The notes under the pieces are model-generated. The model had not been told where the DNA came from. It ran no database searches and worked only from the letters and a program-made list of their open reading frames with translations. The position numbers were made by a program, and so were the translations under genes. 64,000 nt of DNA from Aspidapion aeneum (lineage: Eukaryota > Arthropoda > Insecta > Coleoptera > Brentidae). Below, one piece after another: positions 34,540 to 42,956 of this stretch. Numbering within the stretch: position 1 is the first letter of the stretch; each line of letters begins with the position of its first letter. The stretch spans positions 5,116,931 to 5,180,930 of the forward strand of contig OY755047.1 in the NCBI GenBank assembly GCA_963576565.1, given 5' to 3'.

Positions 34540-34860
34540 TTATTTCTCCAAGTATTCTCCAAGAAAATTAATGCTTTCTTGAAGGCGTTGACTGCTTCCT
34601 CTGGAAACTGAAATCTTTGACCACACAGTCCATTCTTCATTTTGGACTGTATGGAGGATGGTCCAACAATTCGACGTTGGGTTAAAAATTAAATGGTTTT
34701 TTATGCTTTGTGCAAACTTGCATTGTCTTGGTGGAGGATGATTCGTCATTCAGGGTTAATTTTTTGAAGCTTAGTGATGAATTTCGGCAAACGAATTGTG
34801 ATGTACCAATCGGCAGTAACATTCCTTTGATCCTCCAGAGGAATAGGGTGTTTGATAGTA
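34540..34860 (-). pseudogene. Possible transposase remnant (weak)
   Basis: A 69-codon minus-strand frame ends SINFLGEYLEK and a stop, resembling the extreme C-terminus of some mariner/Tc-type transposases (…I…GEY.EK). Nothing else diagnostic is visible: no QDNA or YSPD motif. I keep it only as a lead. Confidence 0.25.
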
Positions 34861-35460
34861 GTAGTAAAAAATAAATATATATTTATTTTTAGATATCTCT
34901 TTAGATCTTGGGAATGCTAAAAACAAACTTTTTTGTTTAATTTTTTCTCAAATTCACAGTCCTTTTAATTAAATAAATTCATTGAATTAAAAGTATTAGC
35001 CACGTGATTCAAAACAGGCGGTCTACCAATCAGCTGCGAGTTACGTCACAAAACAGTAAACGCCTCGAACGAACCTATTTTCTGTGTTATTTTCTTATGG
35101 ATGGTAATGTTTGCTTTGGTTTAAAGTGCGAATTATCGTCCTAAATTAGATTTTATTTTGTGTTTTGCTTATAAAAAACATTTTCAATTCCTTTATGGTG
35201 GCGGGCTTCTTTGCCAACAACAGTTATTTTTGTTCTGCGGAATTTAGAAACGTTAAAATGTTGATGTATTCGATGAGTTGATATAACTGAAAGTTTTTTT
35301 ACGATATTCTTCGCGTACTTTTACTCATTTAGATTTTCAGGTTAGGTTATATGTTTTGCTTTTTTTTTTAATATGCCACTTACAATAGATTCAATTAAAT
35401 TCCCAATGATTATTATTTTAAGCATTAAGAAACAATCAAAAATTGCTTTTTTAAAACAAA
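34861..35460. other. Intron; no gene recognised
   Basis: Contains a CACGTGATT and ACGTCACAAAAC patch near 35000-35050 that is less AT-rich than its surroundings; no coding frame. Confidence 0.35.
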
Positions 35461-35462
35461 AT

Positions 35463-35625
35463 TAGGTAGGTACTGCCTAGTCCTGCCTATGCACTGCCTA
35501 GTCTTGCATTGCGCAGTCCTACATTTAGCCTGCATGTGCACTGCCTAATCCTGCATTTAGAGGTACTCCCTAGTCCTACCTAATAACTGCCTAGCACCGC
35601 CTAAAATTTTGTACACCTTTCTGCC
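35463..35625. repeat. Degenerate minisatellite, ACTGCCTAGTCCTGC type
   Basis: About ten imperfect units of CTGCCTAGTCCTGC and variants over 160 bp. Confidence 0.65.
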
Positions 35626-35749
35626 TATTATTGTTGTTCACCCCTTGTAATAAACATAACCTCAAAAATTTCATCCTCATTTACGAAATAGTCATATATA
35701 TGATAGACAACGTGAGAAAAATTAATAGAAACAATTTAGTTATACTCAC

Positions 35750-35932
35750 ATCAAAGTGATCTTCACAAATGTAAAGTAAAGATGTATTAGATAAAACCCT
35801 TGGGTCTATTCGAACCAGTTCTAGCCATTTTTTTCGTTCTTTTACTGCTGTAGGCACATGAATAAATAGTTTTTCAGGTGTTTTTTTGCTAGTATTCGAA
35901 CACTGAGGCACTACATACCACTTATAGGACAT
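35750..35932 (-). CDS. THAP-domain exon, one zinc ligand lost
   Basis: 61 codons on the minus strand, from MSYKWYVVPQC to CEDHFD, followed at once by a GTGAGT donor. This is a THAP-type C2CH zinc-finger DNA-binding domain. Visible features are C11, the invariant W36 in RKKW, C56-x2-H59 (CEDHF), and the P.. and F.HVP positions between. In most relatives a Cys stands at residue 6; here it is Tyr (TAT instead of TGT, one transition), so the zinc site lacks a ligand. THAP domains occur in P-element-type transposases and in host proteins. The partner exon(s) downstream on the minus strand were not found. The longer open frame upstream (to 36028) has no similarity, so I start at this Met. Whether it is a live gene or a transposon relic is open. 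Confidence 0.6.
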
Positions 35933-36593
35933 TTTTTTACATAAAAAACAGTAAAAACACAGACCAAAAACAAATAAACACTTGAATGCCGTGTATTTGT
36001 CCGCGAATTTACTGCGCTGTGACGTCATTGCAACGCCATGCTAGAAATGAGTGTTTTAGCGACAAATTCAAATCGGAAATTAGAAAACTTGATTTTAAAT
36101 GTAGTCTATTGTTGCTACATGACGGCTTTTGAGAGAAATGTCGCGACCATCCTTTGGGATACAATTCGAGAACGGATGACTTTTGATGGCTTTTCTTCAT
36201 CTTGAAACACCCAAATAGACGACTGACGTTTATTTTCGGGTTCATATGAGTAAATCCACGATTAATCACCACTGATAATGCTGTACACGTTTTTCGAGTT
36301 TCCTGCCTCAAAGCGGTCTAGACAAAGACAAAGTGTACATTTGACATTTTACAAAAATTTATACTATACTACCTACCTGATTTCGCTGATTTTATTGAAT
36401 TTAGGTAAGTTCTTTATAGAATAGGTATTTACATTATTAGCATATTATTATATTTCGATGAGAGAGAATTTTTAAACGATTTTTTTTAAATTATAGCACA
36501 TTTGATGACTAATAAATGTTCACATAGGGAATTTTTAGAAGGGTTTAGAATGTACTAAATAAATTATGTAAAAAATAAGAGTGGTCAAGGCCA
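35933..36593. other. No recognised feature
   Basis: A 100-codon minus-strand frame at 36009-36311 resembles nothing known. The rest is AT-rich. Confidence 0.4.
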
Positions 36594-36947
36594 AAAAAAA
36601 AATACAGCCCACGACCATGAAAAAAATCAGCTGTTCTCCGGGGGCTGACTTTTACATTGGGTCTTATGGGAGGTTAGACGTTTTTTTATGATATTTTCAA
36701 AATGGCACTACAGATTTCCGCGAAATTTCAGTGCAATATTCTCAGACACCATCCCGATATTCGACCAAAATTTTGTAAGGATGCAAGATGATTAAAAGGT
36801 TAAAATCTTCAAGATTTAGCATTCCTTACTTTGAATTCAAATTACCCGCCATGTACCGCATGCCAACTGTTATATTTGACATGTATTTGACTTTGTCATC
36901 TGTGTTTGTCACACTCGCTTCTGCTTTAAATTTCATTTTAGTGTGAG
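36594..36947 (-). mobile_element. Inverted copy of the AGCTCACAC core repeat
   Basis: The complement of the core block at 9526-9893: CAGCTGTTCTCC, CCTTTTAATC-type and GAATTCAAATTACCCGCCAT segments occur in reverse order. It directly abuts the left arm of the next element. Confidence 0.6.
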
Positions 36948-37186
36948 CCAGGGCTATCAAAACGGACGGGCCACGATCCTCCACTTTCTTGACGTCACAT
37001 CCGGGGCTGATTTTTTTTTGATGGTCACGTTACGACACAGCTGATTGTCTTTAAAAAATTGAAGTTGGAAAGACTGTTCATGAATATTTGATTTTTTTTA
37101 AATAAAGTCATTTTTGAGATTGTTTTTACTTTATTCTGGCAGAACAATTTTTTTTTAATGTATAGTAATCCTTAATTTTTCATAGC

Positions 37187-37190
37187 CGCT
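37187..37190. repeat. Errantivirus target-site duplication, left
   Basis: CGCT, repeated at 45261-45264. The related uninterrupted repeat at 9520 shows CGCT only once. Confidence 0.85.
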
Positions 37191-37417
37191 AGTTAAGTAT
37201 TAACTTTAGAGTTAATTGTTTTTAAAAAATTTTATTTTGCGTAATAACTTTAAAGTAACAATAGTACGATCTTAAGTCTACAGAAGCTTTGCTGGGAATG
37301 GTTTAATTTTCTCCTAACAATTCATATAATAGTAAAAAAAGTGCAAAGTTAGCAAACACGTGTGGTTATAAAAATGCTTATCTAATATAATAAAAATAAT
37401 ATTATGTGAATATAACT
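37191..37417 (-). repeat. Errantivirus 3' LTR
   Basis: 227 bp, beginning AGTTAAGTATTAACTTTAG on the plus strand and ending ATGTGAATATAACT. No difference seen from 45034-45260. The env stop codon lies inside it. Confidence 0.93.
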
Positions 37418-39222
37418 CCTCCCTCCTTAGGTCTGAAAATCACGGAGTTGAAGACGGAGTTGTTTTCAGGCTCAACTTCAGAGTTGCGGCTGGATTTTGC
37501 TTCTTCATCAGGTGGTTGCTTTACCACTGTTTTTCTTGACGTTTTGTGTCGGCAAGACTTCAGTGAAACTCCATTTTTCCAAAAGTAAAATATCATCATG
37601 GCTATGACAATCATAATGATAACTGAAGTAACGTAAGACGTGATGTGGCTGGCATGAAATTCATTTTGAATCTTGATTGGTTTTAATTTATTGGCAATAT
37701 CATTTAATTTATAGATATTGGCAATATCGATTTTTGTTAAATTTGTTGATTCCAAAATTTCTGGTTGCTTAAATTTTTGGAATTCAATATTTGGTAAGAT
37801 CAGTGGTCTTCCTTTTATTAATTGGTTTTCGTTTCTGTATTTTCGATTTGCAACTGTTACTTCACATGACTGTGGAATTCTAATTAAAATCGGTTTACTA
37901 GTTCCAATATATTGACTAGTGCGGCATTTTGTGTGGACCATTTCAGTTTTGGCTGGCATCACCAGTAGTTGGTCTTGTGCGATTTGTTCGATTATTGATT
38001 CTTGCAGATTGATGTTAAACACAGGGCAGTTTTGTGGTTGAAAGCCCTCTGTGAGTCTAAGGGTGCAATTGTCATCGGTGGTGAATCGTTCTTGGCAGTA
38101 GTACGTTTCTTCTAATTGTGGGCAGGCTTCTTCATGGAACTGATTTTTCTGTAAGCTTCGTGCCAAAAAGGGGTATCGAGGTACGAAAATTTGGTTATTT
38201 TGGATAGTAGGTATTAATTGGTAAAATGTATATGTTTCGGGTTCAATAATTGGGACATGAATTGCAAAAATTAATTTTAAGTTTGAAAAAGTTATTTGTG
38301 TACCCAAAAATTGATAGTAAGTTAAGACATTATTAAAACTTGGAATTTGACTAGGTTTGTAAATTTTCTTTAAATATTCCATCATTCGAATCAGTTCAGT
38401 GCCTGAAATAATTGAGTTATGCAAAGTGTTTAATTTTGCAAACATTATTGCATCTCCTAAATTATCGACAAAAGTAATAAGATTTTGGCAATCTAAATTG
38501 ATTTGTGATAACAAATTTTGGAAAGTCAAATAGATATTTAAATCTCGAATTGTTGTTCCCATATAATTTTGTAATCTTCTTAAACTGTTTTCTAATTTAT
38601 TTTGGTTACTACTAAGAACTGTTAAGGTTTTGTTATAATCTCGAATTAAGGTTTTTGATAACGAGATTTGTAAATTCATTTCTTGAACAATGGTTTTTTG
38701 ATTTTTCTGTAAGTGAGATATTGCTTGTTCGTAACGTTCACCATCTTCGGAGTCGAGGGTTCCAAAAAGCCATTTATTAATTTTTCCGACAACATTAATT
38801 AAACCTCGTTTATTCCTGATAACAGGGTGCAAATTTAAAATTTTATTTTGAGTGGTTTGTATTAAATATTCCGTTCTCAAAAGTGAGCTTTCGGAAAGAC
38901 TGTTTAAAGATATCGGATTTGTATTATTGTCTTTTAAAAAGTTTTGTTTAATCATTGAGAAATATTTTTTAATTTTTGAAAATTGATCGATTAGTGATTG
39001 AAGATCAATATAATGCAAAAAAGTGTGTTTTGTATAAATTTGTTTTGAGCTACCTAGTTGGATAGGAAGAAGGGGGTTATTTAAGGTCGTAATTTGCACG
39101 TCATCATTGCTGCTGACTACTATTAGTGACGTCATTATGACTGCTACTATGAGGGCGTTCCTCGGGAGTGTCATTTTGAACCTGTAAAGAAGATTTCTTT
39201 TTAGTTTTTGGTTTTCGCGCAC
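37402..39222 (-). CDS. env: Errantivirus envelope protein
   Basis: 606 codons, uninterrupted. Errantivirus Env is a class I-like fusion protein related to baculovirus F proteins, normally made from a spliced message. Visible: a hydrophobic signal segment (about residues 22-37; Met17 is an alternative start), a furin-type site RNKR at 136-139 followed by a Gly-rich hydrophobic segment that would be the fusion peptide, a cysteine-bearing ectodomain, a membrane anchor at about 528-548 and a charged tail of about 58 residues. The start overlaps the end of pol by about 119 bp. The last codons run through the polypurine tract into the 3' LTR, where the stop lies at 37402. Signal, cleavage site and anchor are all present, so nothing looks broken. 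Confidence 0.9.
   Translation of the reverse strand: MRENQKLKRNLLYRFKMTLPRNALIVAVIMTSLIVVSSNDDVQITTLNNPLLPIQLGSSKQIYTKHTFLHYIDLQSLIDQFSKIKKYFSMIKQNFLKDNNTNPISLNSLSESSLLRTEYLIQTTQNKILNLHPVIRNKRGLINVVGKINKWLFGTLDSEDGERYEQAISHLQKNQKTIVQEMNLQISLSKTLIRDYNKTLTVLSSNQNKLENSLRRLQNYMGTTIRDLNIYLTFQNLLSQINLDCQNLITFVDNLGDAIMFAKLNTLHNSIISGTELIRMMEYLKKIYKPSQIPSFNNVLTYYQFLGTQITFSNLKLIFAIHVPIIEPETYTFYQLIPTIQNNQIFVPRYPFLARSLQKNQFHEEACPQLEETYYCQERFTTDDNCTLRLTEGFQPQNCPVFNINLQESIIEQIAQDQLLVMPAKTEMVHTKCRTSQYIGTSKPILIRIPQSCEVTVANRKYRNENQLIKGRPLILPNIEFQKFKQPEILESTNLTKIDIANIYKLNDIANKLKPIKIQNEFHASHITSYVTSVIIMIVIAMMIFYFWKNGVSLKSCRHKTSRKTVVKQPPDEEAKSSRNSEVEPENNSVFNSVIFRPKEGGVIFT
37418..37430 (-). other. Polypurine tract
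   Basis: On the minus strand AAGGAGGGAGG directly precedes the 3' LTR; it primes plus-strand DNA synthesis in this class. Confidence 0.85.
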
Positions 39223-42200
39223 TCGATTTATGATAAGTGCCTTTTGTGGTGAAAATCTTTTTAGGAGTTTGTCTCTTTACTGCGGTTTTTGTAAATTTGG
39301 GGGCATCTTTTGATCTCGATTTCGTTTGTATGTAGGCGTCAGAATGATTTAAGAAATCTGGGGGGTCCGATCGTTTTTCGTTTACCTTGTTTATATTTTT
39401 CTCTTTAACTTGCTGGTTTGTTTCTTTTATTTTTTCGTATAACTTTTGAGTTGTTTCTTTGTGTTTTTGGACATAGTCTGAAACAATGGCTGCGTCCGAT
39501 ATGCTAAAGGGGTCGATATTACTTATGTGCCCTTTTACCACTTCAAAGGGGGTAAATTTATGTACAGAGTGAATCGAATTATTATAACCAAGGCATGCGC
39601 GTTGCATGAGTTGCTCTGCGCTTGATTTTGGATTATCTTCCTTTAAACATCTAAATGCTTCAATAATGGAAGAATGGAATCTTTCCACGGGGCTATTTGA
39701 ATTCGAATTTTTGGCGGTTCCTATGTGAAGTTGGATTTTGTGTAATTTGCAAAAATCTTGAACGTCCTTATTTTTAAATTCAGTTCCTGGGTCAACGGTT
39801 ATTTTTAAAGGTAAGCCGTGGTGGCTTGAGAAGGTCAGTAATGCATCTGTGACTGATGTACCGGTCAAGGTCTTTAAAAGGTACGCCTGGCCGTATCGAG
39901 AAAATGTGTCGTACAACGTTAAAAATATTTCTTTTGATATGCGAAATGAATCAACATGTACATGATCAAAAGGTTTTGAACTCGTGGGCGTCAAGTTAAA
40001 TTTAATCACTGGAGGATCCCTATCGTATTTATTCCTTTGGCATGTTTCACAGTTGTTTACATATTCAGTAATGTCTTCGATCATTTTAGGCCAATAAAAA
40101 TTTGAAGATATTGAAGTTTTCATTTCGTTAATGCCTCTATGACATGTTTTTGTGGTATGATACAGGGTGAGTTTTTCTTTTTGCTCTTCTCTTATCTCTA
40201 CGTCTACTAATAATTTTGGGCAATGTATTATTTTGTAAGATGCATTTTTAAAGATATTTTGGACAGTTGTTGTAAATAATGGGGCCAAAATTGAGGTTCT
40301 AAAGAAAATACCGTATCGTTGTTTTGGTTCTAAAAATTCTTTTATAAATTTAATTATGTCTTGCTGTGCATCATTGGCAGTTAGTGTGACGTAATATCTC
40401 GTATTTTCAAAGACTTTGTCAAATTTACATTGCATCTTATCTGTATCGCTAATAGTCATTATTATTTGATTTTTATATTGATTTAGAGGTCTTTCCGATA
40501 TTGGTATTGCCAATATTGGTTCTTCAGCTGATGAGTAAACAGTTTCTCCATCTGAATTTTCATCCTGGGATTGATGTGATTGATTTTTTGATATTCTCTT
40601 TGATTGATTTGATATTGATTGATTATTGTCATTATTATTGGTATTGGGTGATTCTTCTGTTTGGTTTTCAGGTTCTAGCGGTGTTACAAAGCTTTCTGGT
40701 CTGTCTAAAAATTCTTGTATGACATCATCGGAATCTCCCGCATTATTTTGTACTGAAGCCGTTTCCAAGGCATTGAGGTCTACTGGGTTTCTAGACAATG
40801 CGTCGGCTGCGTTATTGGATTTACCTTTTATATATTTTATTGAGAAGGTATATTCGTCTAATTTTAATCTCCAGCGTACGAGTCTCGAATTTGGTTCTTT
40901 TAAGTTCATAAGCCAAGTAAGTGGTTGATGGTCGGTATACACGGTGAATTCTCTACCAAATAAGTATGGTCGAAAATATTTACATCCCCATACTATTGCT
41001 AAACATTCTTTTTCGATCGTTGCAAAATTAATCTCTGCAGGGTTTAATGTTCTTGATGCATAACAAATTGGGTGTCCATTTTGTGACAAAATGGCCGAAA
41101 TCGCATAATTCGATGCATCTGTCGTCATTTCAAACGGTTTAGTAAAATCGGGATATGCAAGTACTGGTTCTGAACATAAAATAGTTTTGCAAATATTAAA
41201 GCAGTCTACAAATTCTTTTGTGTGTTCCACTTTATTATTTTTCTTTAAGCAATTAGTCATTGGTTTTGTGATTTTCGCGAAATTTTTAATAAATTTTCGA
41301 TAATAGCCTAATAAACCTAGGAATGATTTGATTTGTTTTTGGGTTTTTGGTATTGGAAATTTTGCTATTGCCTCTAGTTTCTTTTTATTTGGTTTTATTC
41401 CTTCTGTTGTTACAACGTGACCTAAAAATTCGCATTCTTTTTGTAAAAATTCTGATTTATCCAACTGAATTTTTAAGTTTGCGTCTCGGAATTTTTGAAA
41501 AATTAATTTTAGGTTATTTATATGTTCGGTGAGGCTTGTACTGAAGCAAATACAGTCATCCATGTAAATCATGCAAATTTTGTTCTGGAGGTCTTTGAGG
41601 ACTTCATCCATGGCTCGTTGGAAAGTAGAGGGTGCATTTTTAAGTCCGAAAGGCATTCTCAAATACTCGTAATGGCCATTTTCTACGTTAAAGGCTGTCT
41701 TCTGAATAGAGTCTGATTGCATTTCTATTTGATGAAAACCACTAGCGAGGTCTAAAGTGGTGAAATATTGAGCTCTACCTAATTTATCGAGTATATCTGA
41801 TATATTGGGAATTGGATATCGATCTGTAATTGTTTTCTCATTGATTTTGCGGTAGTCTACTACAATTCTCCATTTTTGTCTTCCAGAGGCGTCCATTTTC
41901 TTTGGAACAATCCATATTGGAGATGACCAAGGACTGCATGATGGTCTAATAATATTTTTGTCAAGCATTTCTTGAATTTGTCGTCTGACCTCTTCTTTGT
42001 GTATGTATGGGTAGCGATATGACTTTGTATGTACCGGTATTTCATCGTTGGTTTTTATTTCATGTTTTACAGCGGAGGTGAAAGATAGTTTTTCTCCTTC
42101 TTTATAAAAGATGTCCGAAAATTCTCGACATAATTTGGTAATTTCTCTTTTTTCTTCTATATTCATGTGATCTGTTCTAATCAAGTGATCTATTTCTTTT

Positions 42201-42556
42201 TTTATTGATTGGTTTGATATTGGCATTGATTGATCTGATTGACTATAATTTTTAATGACCGATTCAAATGTAAACATTTCAAAATAATTTTCTTCGAAGG
42301 GTTGAACTCTTAGGGGTTGTTCGAAAGTAAGGGATAAATTTCGATCAGTGGGGTTTTGAATCTCTACGCATGCCCATCCATCTTTGGCATTTGTTATTAT
42401 TGGTGGTATTAAAAAATTACCAATTTTATTTCCATCCGTTAATATTTCGCCCTCGTCTATCGAAACGGGTATTAATTTTAAAGCCTTTTCCTTGGGTCCT
42501 AATGCTACTGTTGAGCTTGTGTCAAAATTTTGTCGATACCTATATGAATGGTATTT
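39104..42556 (-). CDS. pol: Errantivirus Pol: reverse transcriptase, RNase H, integrase
   Basis: Open from about 42556 to the stop at 39104. Counting from the first Met (42277, 1057 residues): reverse transcriptase at about 85-290, with SPWSSPIWIVPKK, LDLASGFHQI and the catalytic YMDD at 238-241. Next is RNase H at about 370-500 (TTDASNYAI, YTDHQPL). A linker with many Gln/Asn follows, then integrase. The HHCC zinc motif is HTTKTCHRG followed by C..C in NNCETCQRNK. The DDE core has Asp in HVDSF, Asp in DPGTEF and a downstream Glu. The C-terminal tail is basic. Pol is translated as a Gag fusion by -1 frameshift; the Met is therefore not the true start. The protease part lies upstream in another frame. 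Confidence 0.92.
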   Translation of the reverse strand, partial: KYHSYRYRQNFDTSSTVALGPKEKALKLIPVSIDEGEILTDGNKIGNFLIPPIITNAKDGWACVEIQNPTDRNLSLTFEQPLRVQPFEENYFEMFTFESVIKNYSQSDQSMPISNQSIKKEIDHLIRTDHMNIEEKREITKLCREFSDIFYKEGEKLSFTSAVKHEIKTNDEIPVHTKSYRYPYIHKEEVRRQIQEMLDKNIIRPSCSPWSSPIWIVPKKMDASGRQKWRIVVDYRKINEKTITDRYPIPNISDILDKLGRAQYFTTLDLASGFHQIEMQSDSIQKTAFNVENGHYEYLRMPFGLKNAPSTFQRAMDEVLKDLQNKICMIYMDDCICFSTSLTEHINNLKLIFQKFRDANLKIQLDKSEFLQKECEFLGHVVTTEGIKPNKKKLEAIAKFPIPKTQKQIKSFLGLLGYYRKFIKNFAKITKPMTNCLKKNNKVEHTKEFVDCFNICKTILCSEPVLAYPDFTKPFEMTTDASNYAISAILSQNGHPICYASRTLNPAEINFATIEKECLAIVWGCKYFRPYLFGREFTVYTDHQPLTWLMNLKEPNSRLVRWRLKLDEYTFSIKYIKGKSNNAADALSRNPVDLNALETASVQNNAGDSDDVIQEFLDRPESFVTPLEPENQTEESPNTNNNDNNQSISNQSKRISKNQSHQSQDENSDGETVYSSAEEPILAIPISERPLNQYKNQIIMTISDTDKMQCKFDKVFENTRYYVTLTANDAQQDIIKFIKEFLEPKQRYGIFFRTSILAPLFTTTVQNIFKNASYKIIHCPKLLVDVEIREEQKEKLTLYHTTKTCHRGINEMKTSISSNFYWPKMIEDITEYVNNCETCQRNKYDRDPPVIKFNLTPTSSKPFDHVHVDSFRISKEIFLTLYDTFSRYGQAYLLKTLTGTSVTDALLTFSSHHGLPLKITVDPGTEFKNKDVQDFCKLHKIQLHIGTAKNSNSNSPVERFHSSIIEAFRCLKEDNPKSSAEQLMQRACLGYNNSIHSVHKFTPFEVVKGHISNIDPFSISDAAIVSDYVQKHKETTQKLYEKIKETNQQVKEKNINKVNEKRSDPPDFLNHSDAYIQTKSRSKDAPKFTKTAVKRQTPKKIFTTKGTYHKSSARKPKTKKKSSLQVQNDTPEERPHSSSHNDVTNSSQQQ

Positions 42557-42559
42557 TTA
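42540..42559 (-). other. Frame break in pol between protease and reverse transcriptase
   Basis: The protease frame stops at 42540-42542, and the reverse-transcriptase frame is closed upstream at 42557-42559. The two open segments overlap only within these bases and are offset by +1. A one-base insertion, two-base loss or sequencing error would explain it. Confidence 0.75.
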
Positions 42560-42956
42560 CATTCGATCCAATCAATTGTTGGTTAATGATGTCCAGGTTG
42601 ATTTCAAGTTGTCTAAGGTCGTTTATACCTATTACACCGTCGAAAAAATCGTGGAAGTCGAATAAAACGAACTTAATATATGTGTTACAATTAAATTCTG
42701 CGAACGCAGGGATTTCTGCTTCAAACTGCGTTTCTGTGCAACCTGTTGCCGTTTTAATTTTATTTTGTTTTCTAAAAATACAATTTGGAAAAAATTCTTC
42801 AGCGATTGATGGTCGAAGAACCGAACGACAACTTCCTGTATCGATTAATAATTTACATTTTGGATGTTTAATTTCGATATAAGGAAGTGCGCTGTTGCCA
42901 GAGCTATTTATTTCTACTAGGTTTGATTTTGTTTGGAGCTGACCTCTTGAAAATTT
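42540..42956 (-). CDS. pol: Errantivirus Pol N-terminal part: aspartic protease
   Basis: This open segment is in -1 frame to gag and begins at the slip site. It carries LLIDTGSCRS with the catalytic DTG at 42834-42842, the hallmark of the retroviral aspartic protease that cuts the Gag-Pol polyprotein. Downstream is DGVIGIND, matching the conserved flap-distal G-I/L-hydrophobic motif. The frame then ends in a stop at 42540 before the reverse transcriptase. A disabled link here would leave Gag and protease made but not the enzymes after it. Confidence 0.8.
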   Translation of the reverse strand, partial: KFSRGQLQTKSNLVEINSSGNSALPYIEIKHPKCKLLIDTGSCRSVLRPSIAEEFFPNCIFRKQNKIKTATGCTETQFEAEIPAFAEFNCNTYIKFVLFDFHDFFDGVIGINDLRQLEINLDIINQQLIGSNVKIPFI

